A stretch of 64,000 bases of DNA, taken from contig CM026390.1 in NCBI GenBank assembly GCA_014843695.1, positions 59,340,870 to 59,404,869 of the forward strand. The letters are read 5' to 3'. The notes under the pieces are model-generated. The model saw nothing but the letters and a program-made list of their open reading frames with translations, was not told the DNA's origin and searched no databases. Below, piece after piece: positions 36,076 through 44,820 of the stretch (position 1 is the first letter of the stretch; every line of letters starts with the position of its first letter). A program made the translations under genes and the position numbers. The DNA comes from Archivesica marissinica (Eukaryota; Mollusca; Bivalvia; Venerida; Vesicomyidae).

Positions 36076-36769
36076 AGCCCGGTCTCAACATTAGGCGCAC
36101 ATATACTGCAACCAACAGCTCTGATTTGTGTGATACTATACTGTTCAAACCATGCTTGTGCTATATATATATATTGAACAATCCCATTTATATTATTTAT
36201 GTGAATGAGACAGGGGTAATTTAGAGTCCAGTCAACCTATCCACTATTTAGATGATATATCTCTCGTGTGGGCACATTCATTCTGACTTATGCTATTTGT
36301 GTATATCAATGGGCCCAGGATATAATTACAAATCTATGAAATATGACGGCACTTCTCCCGCTTCCACTATAACTTGATGATTTACTTTAAGTATAATTTA
36401 TGATTATGGGCACATTAATGATACGTCATACAATATGTAATTTATTTTACATTCTCGTTGAATGGCGGCACAAACAAATAGCACGAATAATAAATCAACA
36501 ATAAATATTGTAATTATTGATAAATTAAGTAGTTTGTGAACTTGATATCACCATAGAAATAGTTTAATGTCCGGTCACATTTAAAGCATTTTTCATATTT
36601 AGACATTATTTTTCGTTATCAGGTCTAACAAGCCACCGTGGTAAGTGTGTTTGTCTCGAAGATTGATGGTTGGTGTAAGATTCAAACCTGTTTTTCGTTC
36701 GTCTATTGTATTATATTTATTATCTTACATATTTAATGTGGATATTGCTCAAATGTAATTATTTACTAC
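36076..36769. other. AT-rich intergenic DNA
   Basis: No supported feature. Confidence 0.45.
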
Positions 36770-36990
36770 TTCAGTTGAGACGTCAACCCAAACAATGGCT
36801 GTTATAAAGTTTCAGTATGATATGTACCTCATGACGTCAGCCCAAACACAAGCTGTTATAAAGCTTCAGTATTACATGTACCTCATGTACAATGTTGTTT
36901 TACTCATGTACATGAATAGTACCTCGTTGTTATCTTCATGTACATGAATAGTACCTCGTTGTTTTCTTCATGTACATGAATAGTACATCG
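36770..36990. repeat. Two small tandem repeats side by side
   Basis: Two copies of a roughly 55-bp unit (gctgttataaag then ttcagtat and atgtacctcatg) lead into three copies of a 34-38 bp unit (ttcatgtacatgaatagtac). Each of the latter holds the 14-bp palindrome ttcatgtacatgaa. Confidence 0.85.
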
Positions 36991-37039
36991 CTGTTTTAAT
37001 ATCTCATATAAATATAATTACAGAACTATGTATAAAGAC

Positions 37040-37310
37040 GGCTTCCGCGGCCGAGTGGTTACGGTTATTCAATTCAAATCACTTGCCCCTCACAGTTGCA
37101 GTTGCAGGTTCTTGTATATTTGGAGGCTATCCAGTTGGCTTGTATCAGATCAGTGATTCTATCCCGGGTGCTTGTTGTGCCGGAAATACTGCTCGGGGGA
37201 TCTTCCGGGGCTTCCCTTCACCCTTAGCAGCTCGAGAGAAATATGTAAGCACAACCCACCACAATCCACCACAACCCACCACAATCCACCACAATCACAA
37301 AATATAGACC
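37040..37310 (+). mobile_element. Putative tRNA-headed SINE of a fifth type
   Basis: Starts with a Leu/Ser-like tRNA 5' part (cttccgcggccgagtggtta, A box). A GC-richer body follows (ctatcccgggtgcttgttgt, gaaatactgctcgggg) and then a ccacaacccaccacaatcc simple repeat. Single copy here, so the family call is tentative. Confidence 0.45.
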
Positions 37311-37830
37311 TTGTGTACACAGCTTCTGTCATCAAGACGTTCCTATGTCCTATTTAATATACTTTGGCCAACAGTGCACTTAAAATTCCAATTTGAGGCG
37401 AAAATGCTCTACTCTGAGAGGTAAATTTGCCCATTTGGCCTGCAAATTAAAAACTTTTTTTTTTAGTTTAACCATAATTATGTTATTGCCTATATACATG
37501 TATATAGTTACACAATACTAATACAATATAGCACAAGCAAATGGGTTGGGCAACCCATATTTATATGTCGGGCCGGGTGCATGACCGCCGTACGCCCACT
37601 CACAGTGCCGAATGGTGGGAAGACTATTCACAGTGAAGAATGAATCGCGGCGTACATAGCACCGTTATCTAGTCTGTAGTCTGCAAAATGACAAGAATGT
37701 TTTTATTTCCAATGCAAAATTGCACATTACCATGGGCGTACGGCTTGTCGGGCCACTACGATGTGTCGGTGAATAACTTGTAGTCAGTATCTTTTACAGC
37801 CGGTGAAATGCATATTATTACGTAAACGAT
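37311..37830. other. Intergenic DNA, nothing recognised
   Basis: A T-run and AT-rich sequence. caagcaaatgggttgggcaa at about 37534 faintly echoes the dispersed motif at 20840. Confidence 0.45.
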
Positions 37831-38021
37831 CATATACTAGAGGACATAGAAAACGCACACTTCGAATAAGTGTATTTTTACACGAAAAACAATAACTATA
37901 TAAATACATAGTTTTAAACATTTTGGAATATTTTTAGTTGTTCAGTTTGTGTTTTGTAATAAAGATGTGATATATCTTTGATGGCATCCTTCATATTTCG
38001 TTTTCATGTAATAATAATCAT
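37831..38021 (+). mobile_element. 36-bp-repeat element, copy without its array
   Basis: Starts with one inverted 36-bp unit (tagaggacatagaaaacgca). A small hairpin (cacttcgaataagtg) and about 150 bp of interior follow, ending tttcatgtaataataatcat. In relatives the forward 36-bp array starts exactly here, but in this copy unrelated sequence begins. Confidence 0.75.
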
Positions 38022-38353
38022 ATGCAATGCGTGGCAAATGCTCTTACATTCATAATAATGATCCAAGTATGTTCATGAATAAATGGTTGCACGTTTAATA
38101 CAAGATTCTCCAGAAGAGGTCAGTTCAATGACGATATGTAGGCTGGTAGCGTAGAGGTAGCGCGTTCGCTTCAGATGCGAAATGTCCGGAGTTCGAGCCC
38201 CGATTGCACCGTTACGACTGTGCCCTTAGGCAAGGTATTTAAATGCCACGTAATCTCTCTCTCTATCTCCCTCTCTCACCCTATCTCCCCCCTCTCTCTC
38301 TCCCTCTCTCCCCCTCTCTCTTTCTCTCTCTCTATTTCTCTCTTTCTCTCCCC

Positions 38354-38387
<34 letters not shown>

Positions 38388-38854
38388 TTCTCCCCCCTCT
38401 CTCTTTCTCTCTCTCTCTCTCGTGACGATTGATTCCATCAAGAATGAGGTCTCGAGAGTGATTAATACAAGTTGCAAGAACTTGTTTCGTAATCGAGCTA
38501 AAATAAATTTGTGTAACGTAAGAAACATTTCTTGCACAGAGATTTCCTTTTGTCTAGTTTACAAAGTTCGAAGCGAATGTTTCGATCTAGAAAGTTCTAA
38601 ATGTGTCAAATGAATGAACAAATCATACATGATCAATTTGATAGGATCATGTTTTTAAATTCAACACTTGCAAACGAGACACCTACTCTCTTCTATAGTG
38701 TCATCCTCCAAATATGAAGAGTATCTAACATAATAAAATGTATATACAAGACAAGTTATTAAATTGTGAAACACATAATTTTGTGTTTTGTAATAAAGAT
38801 GTGATATATCGTTGATGGAATCCTTCGTATTTCGTTTTCATGTAATAATAATCA
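38022..38854. repeat. Segmental duplication, copy 1 (non-array part)
   Basis: From atgcaatgcgtggcaaatgc through a SINE-B, the aacatttcttgcacagagat region and up to the 36-bp array. It matches 60928-62468 in order and orientation. Confidence 0.92.
38140..38513 (+). mobile_element. SINE-B with expanded CT tract
   Basis: Head taggctggtagcgtagaggt, arm ttcgcttcagatgcgaa, gttcgagccccgattgcacc, then ccttaggcaaggtattt. The CT-rich element stretch (38250-38440) is grown to about 190 bp. Then gattgattccatcaagaatg and aatcgagctaaaataaat. Confidence 0.9.
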
Positions 38855-39397
38855 TATAATGTAGGTGTGTGTTTTCTATGTCCTCTAGTATATAATGTAG
38901 ATGTGCGTTTTCTATGTCCTCTAGTAAATAATGTAGGTGTGCGTTTTCTATGTCCTCTAGTATATAATGTAGGCGTGCGTTTTCTATGTCCTCTAGTATA
39001 TAATGTAGGTGTGCGTTTTCTATGTCCTCTAGTATATAATGTAGGTGTGCGTTTTCTATGTCCTCTAGTAAATAATGTAGGTGTGCGTTTTCTATGTCCT
39101 CTAGTATATAATGTAGGCGTGCGTTTTCTATGTCCTCTAGTATATAATGTAGGTGTGCGTTTTCTATGTCCTCTAGTATATAATGTAGGTGTGCGTTTTC
39201 TATGTCCTCTAGTAAATAATGTAGGTGTGCGTTTTCTATGTCCGCTAGTATATAATGTAGGCGTGCGTTTTCTATGTCCTCTAGTAAATAATGTAGGTGT
39301 GCGTTTTCTATGTCCTCTAGTATATAATGTAGGCGTGCGTTTTCTATGTCCTCTAGTATATAATGTAGGTGTGCGTTTTCTATGTCCTCTAGTATAC
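38855..39397. repeat. 36-bp minisatellite, array 1, about 15 copies
   Basis: Unit ataatgtaggtgtgcgtttt plus ctatgtcctctagtat. 36 is 12 codons, so frames on both strands stay open. Mixed variants (gtaggc, agtaaat) are spread along it. Confidence 0.96.
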
Positions 39398-39696
39398 TTG
39401 CATTTAATGATCTTGTCTGAGCTAAAATTGCATAACACATTTTAAAACAAAATACAATTTCAGTGACATGTGATTTCAAAATGGCGTCGAAAGTCGAAAT
39501 AAATACATATTTTCGGACTACCAATGAAGTACAGAAATACCGATGGCAGTTATTTTCCAAAATACTAATTAACTTTGTGTATAGTGATAATTGTTACTTG
39601 CAACGGAAGAATTTAATACCAACACATTATGATTGTTCCTCAATATGACGTATTTCGTGATACGGACAGAAAGGTTAGTATACATAGAAACTATAA

Positions 39697-39778
39697 GTGA
39701 CGTCAATAAAACATAAGTGACGTCAATAAAATATAAGTGACGTCAATACAATATAAATGACGTCAATAAATATAAGTG
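39697..39778. repeat. Array of four TGACGTCA palindromes, 20-bp period
   Basis: TGACGTCA starts at 39698, 39718, 39738 and 39758, separated by ataaaatataag-type spacers. TGACGTCA is the consensus cAMP-response element bound by CREB/ATF bZIP factors. Function here is only a possibility. Confidence 0.9.
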
Positions 39779-40048
39779 AATGAGGATCCCAGTCTGTAGG
39801 GATACTGAATGAATATCCCAGTCTGATGGGATACTGAATGATGACCCCAGTCTGTTGGGATACTGAATGAGGATCCCAGTCTGTTGGGATACTGAATGAG
39901 GACCCCAGTATGTTGGGATATTGAATGAGGATCCCAGTTTGTTGGGATACTGAATGAGGATCCCAGTCTGTTGGGATACTGAATGAGGATCCCAGTCTGT
40001 TGGGATACTGAATGAGGATCCCAGTATGTTGGGATACTGAATGAGGAC
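39777..40048. repeat. 29-bp minisatellite, array 1, about 9 copies
   Basis: Unit gggatactgaatgaggatcc plus cagtctgtt. It directly follows the TGACGTCA array. The same unit forms array 2 at 40968-41210. Confidence 0.94.
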
Positions 40049-40110
40049 ACCAGGCTCTCCTTAATATCATATCCCTGTTTAAAATGAAGGCTTGAATCAT
40101 TATCTTTTGT

Positions 40111-40250
40111 TGATTTAAGTTTATTTAACATCACTTCTGTTTGCCCATTTGAGCGTCGGGCAGTTTACCTAGCAACACCTTTGCTGTACAGGCTCCAGCG
40201 GTTAACCAGTACACTTAGTGCACCAACCTCCGTAAGAAACCATTATCATA
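40111..40250 (-). mobile_element. SINE-D fragment, minus strand
   Basis: ttatttaacatcacttctgt, tgcccatttgagcgtcggg, gtttacctagcaacaccttt and gctccagcggttaaccagta match 42430-42660 but the tRNA head is missing. Confidence 0.75.
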
Positions 40251-40571
40251 CAACTGTATTCGTTAAAAATCCAAATATTACCCAGGGTTTCCAGTACAGA
40301 CCCACCCTTTTGAACTATTTTATTGTACTTTGTTAATAATGATATATATATATATACCTTAAATGTTCAAATAAGTTCTCTCGTTAACGAAAGTCTTTAT
40401 AATTATTATAGAGTGAAGGTATATACCATATATATATTACATACTATAAATTTGGGACATACGACTGGTGTTACACATTAGAATGATGTGACCCATTGTT
40501 GAATATGTACGATCTTATGCGGTTATATTCAATATGAGATATATTATAGAGAAATCTAAATTATTAGGGGG
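40251..40571. other. AT-rich flank of the tRNA gene
   Basis: Contains an AT microsatellite (about 40342) and the motif ttctctcgttaacgaaag (40376) shared with the edge of the TTA run at 9541. No other feature. Confidence 0.5.
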
Positions 40572-40576
40572 AAAAA
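40572..40576 (-). terminator. Pol III terminator (T5)
   Basis: Plus-strand AAAAA gives TTTTT on the minus strand, four bases after the tRNA-Leu 3' end. This is the normal RNA polymerase III stop signal. Confidence 0.8.
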
Positions 40577-40580
40577 GGTT

Positions 40581-40688
40581 TGTCAGAAGTGGGATTCGAA
40601 CCCACGCCCACATACGTGGACCAGAACACTCATTATGAAGGCAAGTATACCTTGAGTCTGGCGCCTTAGACCACTCGGCCATCCTGAC
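40581..40688 (-). tRNA. tRNA-Leu-CAA: tRNA-Leu(CAA) with a 24-bp intron
   Basis: Decodes UUG leucine codons in cytosolic translation. Read on the minus strand, exon 1 (40651-40688) begins GTCAGGATGGCCGAGTGG (A box) and ends CAGACTCAAG, with anticodon CAA. The intron (40627-40650) sits one base after the anticodon, the standard eukaryotic position. Exon 2 (40581-40626) has TTCTGG closing the anticodon stem, a long class-II variable arm (CCACGTATGTGG), the B box GGTTCGAATCC and 3' end CTTCTGACA. Acceptor stem GTCAGGA / TTCTGAC pairs except for one G-T, and no arm is broken. A T5 terminator follows. It differs from the SINE heads by its intact fold and lack of a SINE body, so I call it a functional gene. 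CCA is not encoded, as expected for a eukaryote. Confidence 0.95.
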
Positions 40689-40967
40689 TACATGAGCACG
40701 TAATATAAATTTATCAATATCATAACTAGTGTGTGTTATGCTTGTTCGCTATGGTAATACAGGGGCGTATAGGTCTATAGTATCTTATATTAGACATTAA
40801 TACTAGGTAAACCCATCTTTTATTCACTTTCATAACAGCAATATTATACCAAGAGCTTTTAATAACGCTAGGTCACGTGTCATTCTCTAATGTTGCGTAA
40901 ATATTGCCTGGACTAGAGCCCTGCTGTACATAGTGTAGCGCGAATGTAAACATAGACCTACACACAG
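40689..40967. other. Spacer upstream of the tRNA gene
   Basis: No conserved element recognised. It ends at the second 29-bp array. Confidence 0.45.
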
Positions 40968-41210
40968 TATGAGGATCCCAGTCCGTAGGGATACTGAAAG
41001 AGGACCCCAGTCTGTTGGGATACTGAATGAGGACCTCAGTCTGTAGGGACACTGAATGAGGACCCCAGTCTGTAGGACTATTGAATGAGAATCCCAGTCT
41101 GTTGAGATACTGAATGAGGACCCCAGTCTGTTGAGATACTGAATGAGGACCCCAGTCTGTAGAGATACTGAATGAGGATCCCAGTCTGTAGGGATACTGA
41201 ATGAGGATCA
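40968..41210. repeat. 29-bp minisatellite, array 2, about 8 copies
   Basis: Same unit and orientation as 39777-40048, with the gtctgtagggatactg variant. It is directly followed by a TGACGTCA array, whereas array 1 is directly preceded by one. Confidence 0.94.
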
Positions 41211-41216
41211 CCAACA

Positions 41217-41346
41217 GTGACGTCAATAAAATATAGTGACGTCAATACAATATAAGTGACGTCAATACAATATAAGTGACGTCAATAAATATAAGTGACG
41301 TCAATAAAATATAAGTGACGTCAATAAAATATAAGTGACGTCAATA
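41217..41346. repeat. Array of seven TGACGTCA palindromes, 19-20 bp period
   Basis: Sites start at 41218, 41237, 41257, 41277, 41296, 41316 and 41336 with the same ataaaatataag spacer as 39697-39778. Confidence 0.9.
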
Positions 41347-42429
41347 GCTGCCATACAAATATTGAATGTATATACCGGAATTTCCTTTATGTCCTTGCAA
41401 GTTCTCAACAGAGATTTATATCACTTATATGTACCATTAATCCATTCATATTAAGATTCAATATATACAATATATATGCATGTATATATAATATATTGAT
41501 TAATGTTGCAGGTAAATATATATATATATGATATAAGCGATCCAATATACATACTAACCTACAACTCAAATCAATTGAAAATAAACTATTTCCTACTATG
41601 TGTAATTATATCTGTTGTATTGGCATGTAATTTAATTGCTGGAAAATGTTTACACTGTACCATAATGTTGTAGCTTTTCTGCAACAATCCGAGCCAAAGC
41701 CATAATTACACCCTCTGTATAATGTTCATGTTATGTTTTATTGTATATATGTTATATGTACATAGATGAGACAATAATAAAGATTATAACCTAAACTCGT
41801 ATAATTAGAACAGGGAAACCCCAATGTGTCTCGCCTGTCGTATCTGTATGTATATATTTATTTGCTATTGTCCCCTGCTCACAAGCTTGTTCCACTACAA
41901 TATCGGTCTTACGAAATCGCTCCTCTGCCTCTCTTTTCGTTTCATTCTCATTGCAAGAATTTTCTTTATTCATTTTAATCTTTACGATGTTACTAGATTC
42001 TATATGTAATCTAATATGACACCAATTTCAAAAATACTTGGTATTAGTGCACGAGAAAATCATGTTACAAATATATTTACTTGTGTATTCCTTCTCCAGG
42101 TAAAGAAATCTCGTTGTCAAAAATAAAAAATGACGCAACGTCCAGGATTCGATCCAAGAAAGTAATATTACAAAGCATATTCTTTATCCTCTAGAACACG
42201 TAGCTACTTGATTCAAACTTGCGATATTAGATATAAATCGTATACCATGTCCATCCCAATTCCCTATTTCATTGTTATGGGTTGATCCAGTATTGGTAAA
42301 TAAAGGCCACCGTTATCGCGTTCTACTAATATGTCCTGTTTAAGCTTCAAGATGAGAATACACGTATATTTTGAATTTCAATCCCGTTATGCATATTTAA
42401 AATGTATTCGTAACATTTTGTTTTATATG
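41347..42429. other. AT-rich intergenic DNA
   Basis: TA microsatellites near 41470-41530. A degenerate tRNA-like scrap on the minus strand (about 42130-42210). No supported gene. Confidence 0.45.
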
Positions 42430-42660
42430 AGTTAGTTTATTTAACATCGCTACAGTTTGCCATCTTGAGCGACGAGCAATTTACCTAACAACACCTTTCC
42501 TGAGCAGGCTCCAGCTGTTAACCAGTACTTGGCGCACGAACCTCCATAAGAAACTACCAACTTGTTCATATAAAGAGACATGGTCTGAGCGGGGCTCGAA
42601 CCCTTGACCATCAATGATGATAGGTCAGTGACCTTAACCAATCGACCACGAAGGCGGGCG
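42430..42660 (-). mobile_element. SINE-D, tRNA-derived, minus strand
   Basis: The head on the minus strand reads GCCTTCGTGGTCGATTGGTT (A box) and GGGTTCGAGCCCCGCTC (B box). The body then has ggttcttatgg-type sequence, ctccagctgttaacc, ggtgttgttaggtaaattg and cgctcaagatggcaaac on either strand. A fragment of the same body lies at 40111-40250, which supports a repeat family rather than a tRNA gene. Confidence 0.8.
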
Positions 42661-43382
42661 TAACATGTCTACAATTGTTTAAATATATATACAATATCAA
42701 TGCCATTATACATAATTATAATATATTCGTAACATTAAATCTGTATAGATCTATCGCTCTCTTATTGTAGGAAATGTAGATATTAGTATGCATCGTTTCC
42801 TTTAGTTTTACCTAGTTCTAGCATTCGTTGTCAGGGCAGCTGGCACACGTTCGTCAAGCTCGTGTACTTATCTCTCATCACAACTGTCAGTAAGGCCTCG
42901 CTCGGAGACTAAATCAACGTCGTGTATGTCAGTAGTGCTGTTTAAACGTCAACTGCCGTGGCATTTATCACGCTGGAGGTATGAAGCTTTTCAACATTAG
43001 CAATTTGTTTTCGCATACATGCACTGACAGAAGAGTAACATATGTTAAGTTGAATACAAGGGCTAAGCCTGTATTTGTAATAAAACATAGCGTGTTATAT
43101 GTCTAACAAAACGATGCCGTTGTTGTGTACAGTGATTCATTAATCATGTTGTGACATGCGCGGTGCACTCACTTACCACTTCCCTGTTAGTGTATTACTT
43201 CATATTTCTTATTTAGCCTAATCATATTACATGTGTACAGTTTGATAATTATAACAGGCAAAATATAAATACAAGAACATAGCATGATGATACAACTAGT
43301 TGTGGCCACACATTGTTACAATATTAGAAAACGACCGTACCATATTTCTTCGAAGTATACCTATATATATATATATATATAT
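42661..43382. other. Intergenic DNA ending in a (TA)n run
   Basis: (TA)n at 43361-43388 abuts the inverted unit of the next element. No other feature. Confidence 0.5.
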
Positions 43383-43939
43383 ATATATACTGGAGGACAT
43401 AGAAAACGCACACTTCGGATAAGTGTGTTTTACATGAACAACAATAACTATATAAATACATAGTTTTAAACATGTTGGAATATCGTTAGTTGTTCAATTT
43501 GTGTTTTGGAATGACGATGTGATATATGTTTGATCGAATCCTTCGTATTTCGTGTTCATGTAATAATAATATAATGTAGGTGTGCGTTTTCTATGTCCTC
43601 TAGTATATAATGTAGGTGTGCGTTTTCTATGTCCTCTAGTATATAATGTAGGTGTGCGTTTTCTATGTCCTCTAGTATATAATGTAGGTGTGCGTTTTCT
43701 ATGTCCTCTAGTATATAATGTAGGTGTGCGTTTTCTATGTCCTCTAGTATATAATGTAGGTGTGCGTTTTCTATGTCCTCTAGTATATAATGTAGGTGTG
43801 CGTTTTCTATGTCCTCTAGTATATAATGTAGGTGTGCGTTTTCTATGTCCTCTAGTATATAATGTAGGTGTGCGTTTTCTATGTCCTCTAGTATATAATG
43901 TAGGTGTGCGTTTTCTATGTCCTCTAGTATATAATGTAT
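43383..43939 (+). mobile_element. 36-bp-repeat element, complete copy with inverted end and array
   Basis: 43383-43413 is one inverted unit (tggaggacatagaaaacgca). Hairpin cacttcggataagtg and about 150 bp of interior shared with 37861-38021 follow. From 43569 come forward 36-bp units to the right end. The inverted unit and the array make terminal inverted repeats of about 30 bp. No ORF, so non-autonomous. Class unresolved. Confidence 0.75.
43569..43939. repeat. 36-bp minisatellite, array 2, about 10 copies
   Basis: Ten essentially identical forward units. Much more homogeneous than array 1, so recently expanded or homogenised. Confidence 0.96.
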
Positions 43940-44534
43940 ACAATACACGTATTTTAGAAAGATAATCCCCATGACATATTAAGCAAATGTGTATTGCTCT
44001 ATTTAGAGACACTAAAGGAAAAGTGTTCAACATTTTAAAACATATAAAATTAACATGTAAATATTACACAGATTTTGTCAGAGATTAACCCATTCAACAC
44101 CAAGTAGCTGACATTGAGTGGTGCATAATATTGTTTAGACCAATACAATAATAAGAAAATTACATTTTGACCAGTTCATTTATCACAATTGGTAATTTTG
44201 TCTAAAAAACAGTAACATTACTGGCAAAAAGTACAGATCCTGATGAGATGGCTCGTCACGAACCGGCTCAACTGGATCTACACTTTTTGTAAATCAATTT
44301 AGAGGCATGTAGCATTGAAAATGTTACTGGCGTCCAGACACGAACTCACAACCACTTGACTACGGGGATGACTTAGCATATGTTACCCCACCGATGCACG
44401 ACACCACTGCGAAGTGTGCAATGAATACAAACGACTTAATACATGGTACGTTTGGCATACTATTGATATTGGTTGTTAGTATTATACTGGTTATACTGGG
44501 TGGATAGCTCATACTGACGATATTACATGTTGTG
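43940..44534. other. Intergenic DNA, nothing recognised
   Basis: A tRNA-like scrap near 44330-44400 is too degenerate to call. Confidence 0.45.
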
Positions 44535-44820
44535 TTTTACGTTTATTTATCGTCGCTACCGGTTGCCCATATGAGCGACGCCTCCTGAGGAGATTAGTCA
44601 TTTTAGATTTTGGAGGATAGTGACATGATACAGACAGAAACCCATTCCAAAGTCTCTTCTAGTTCTTTTACGTGTGCAGTGTAAAGCACTGACACGAGAC
44701 CTCGGTTTAACGTCCCATCTGAAAGACTGTTAATTTTATTATGGTCAGGCGGGGGATCGAACCTGCGATCCCTGAATTACCAGTCCAGCGTATTACCTAC
44801 CACTGGACTACAGATCTGTC
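44535..44820 (-). mobile_element. SINE-A, minus strand, parent of the head array
   Basis: Complete reverse body (tacgtttatttatcgtcgct to gtcccatctgaaagactg), then the reversed tRNA head, which is also the first unit of the array that continues to 48774. Confidence 0.9.

Noticed and set aside
42130..42210. tRNA-like sequence, minus strand
   Set aside because: Only a B-box-like ggatcgaatcc is visible; no D arm or anticodon stem pairs convincingly.
42585..42656. Functional tRNA gene on the minus strand
   Set aside because: The adjoining body recurs at 40111-40250, so it is a SINE head. The anticodon arm also does not pair well.
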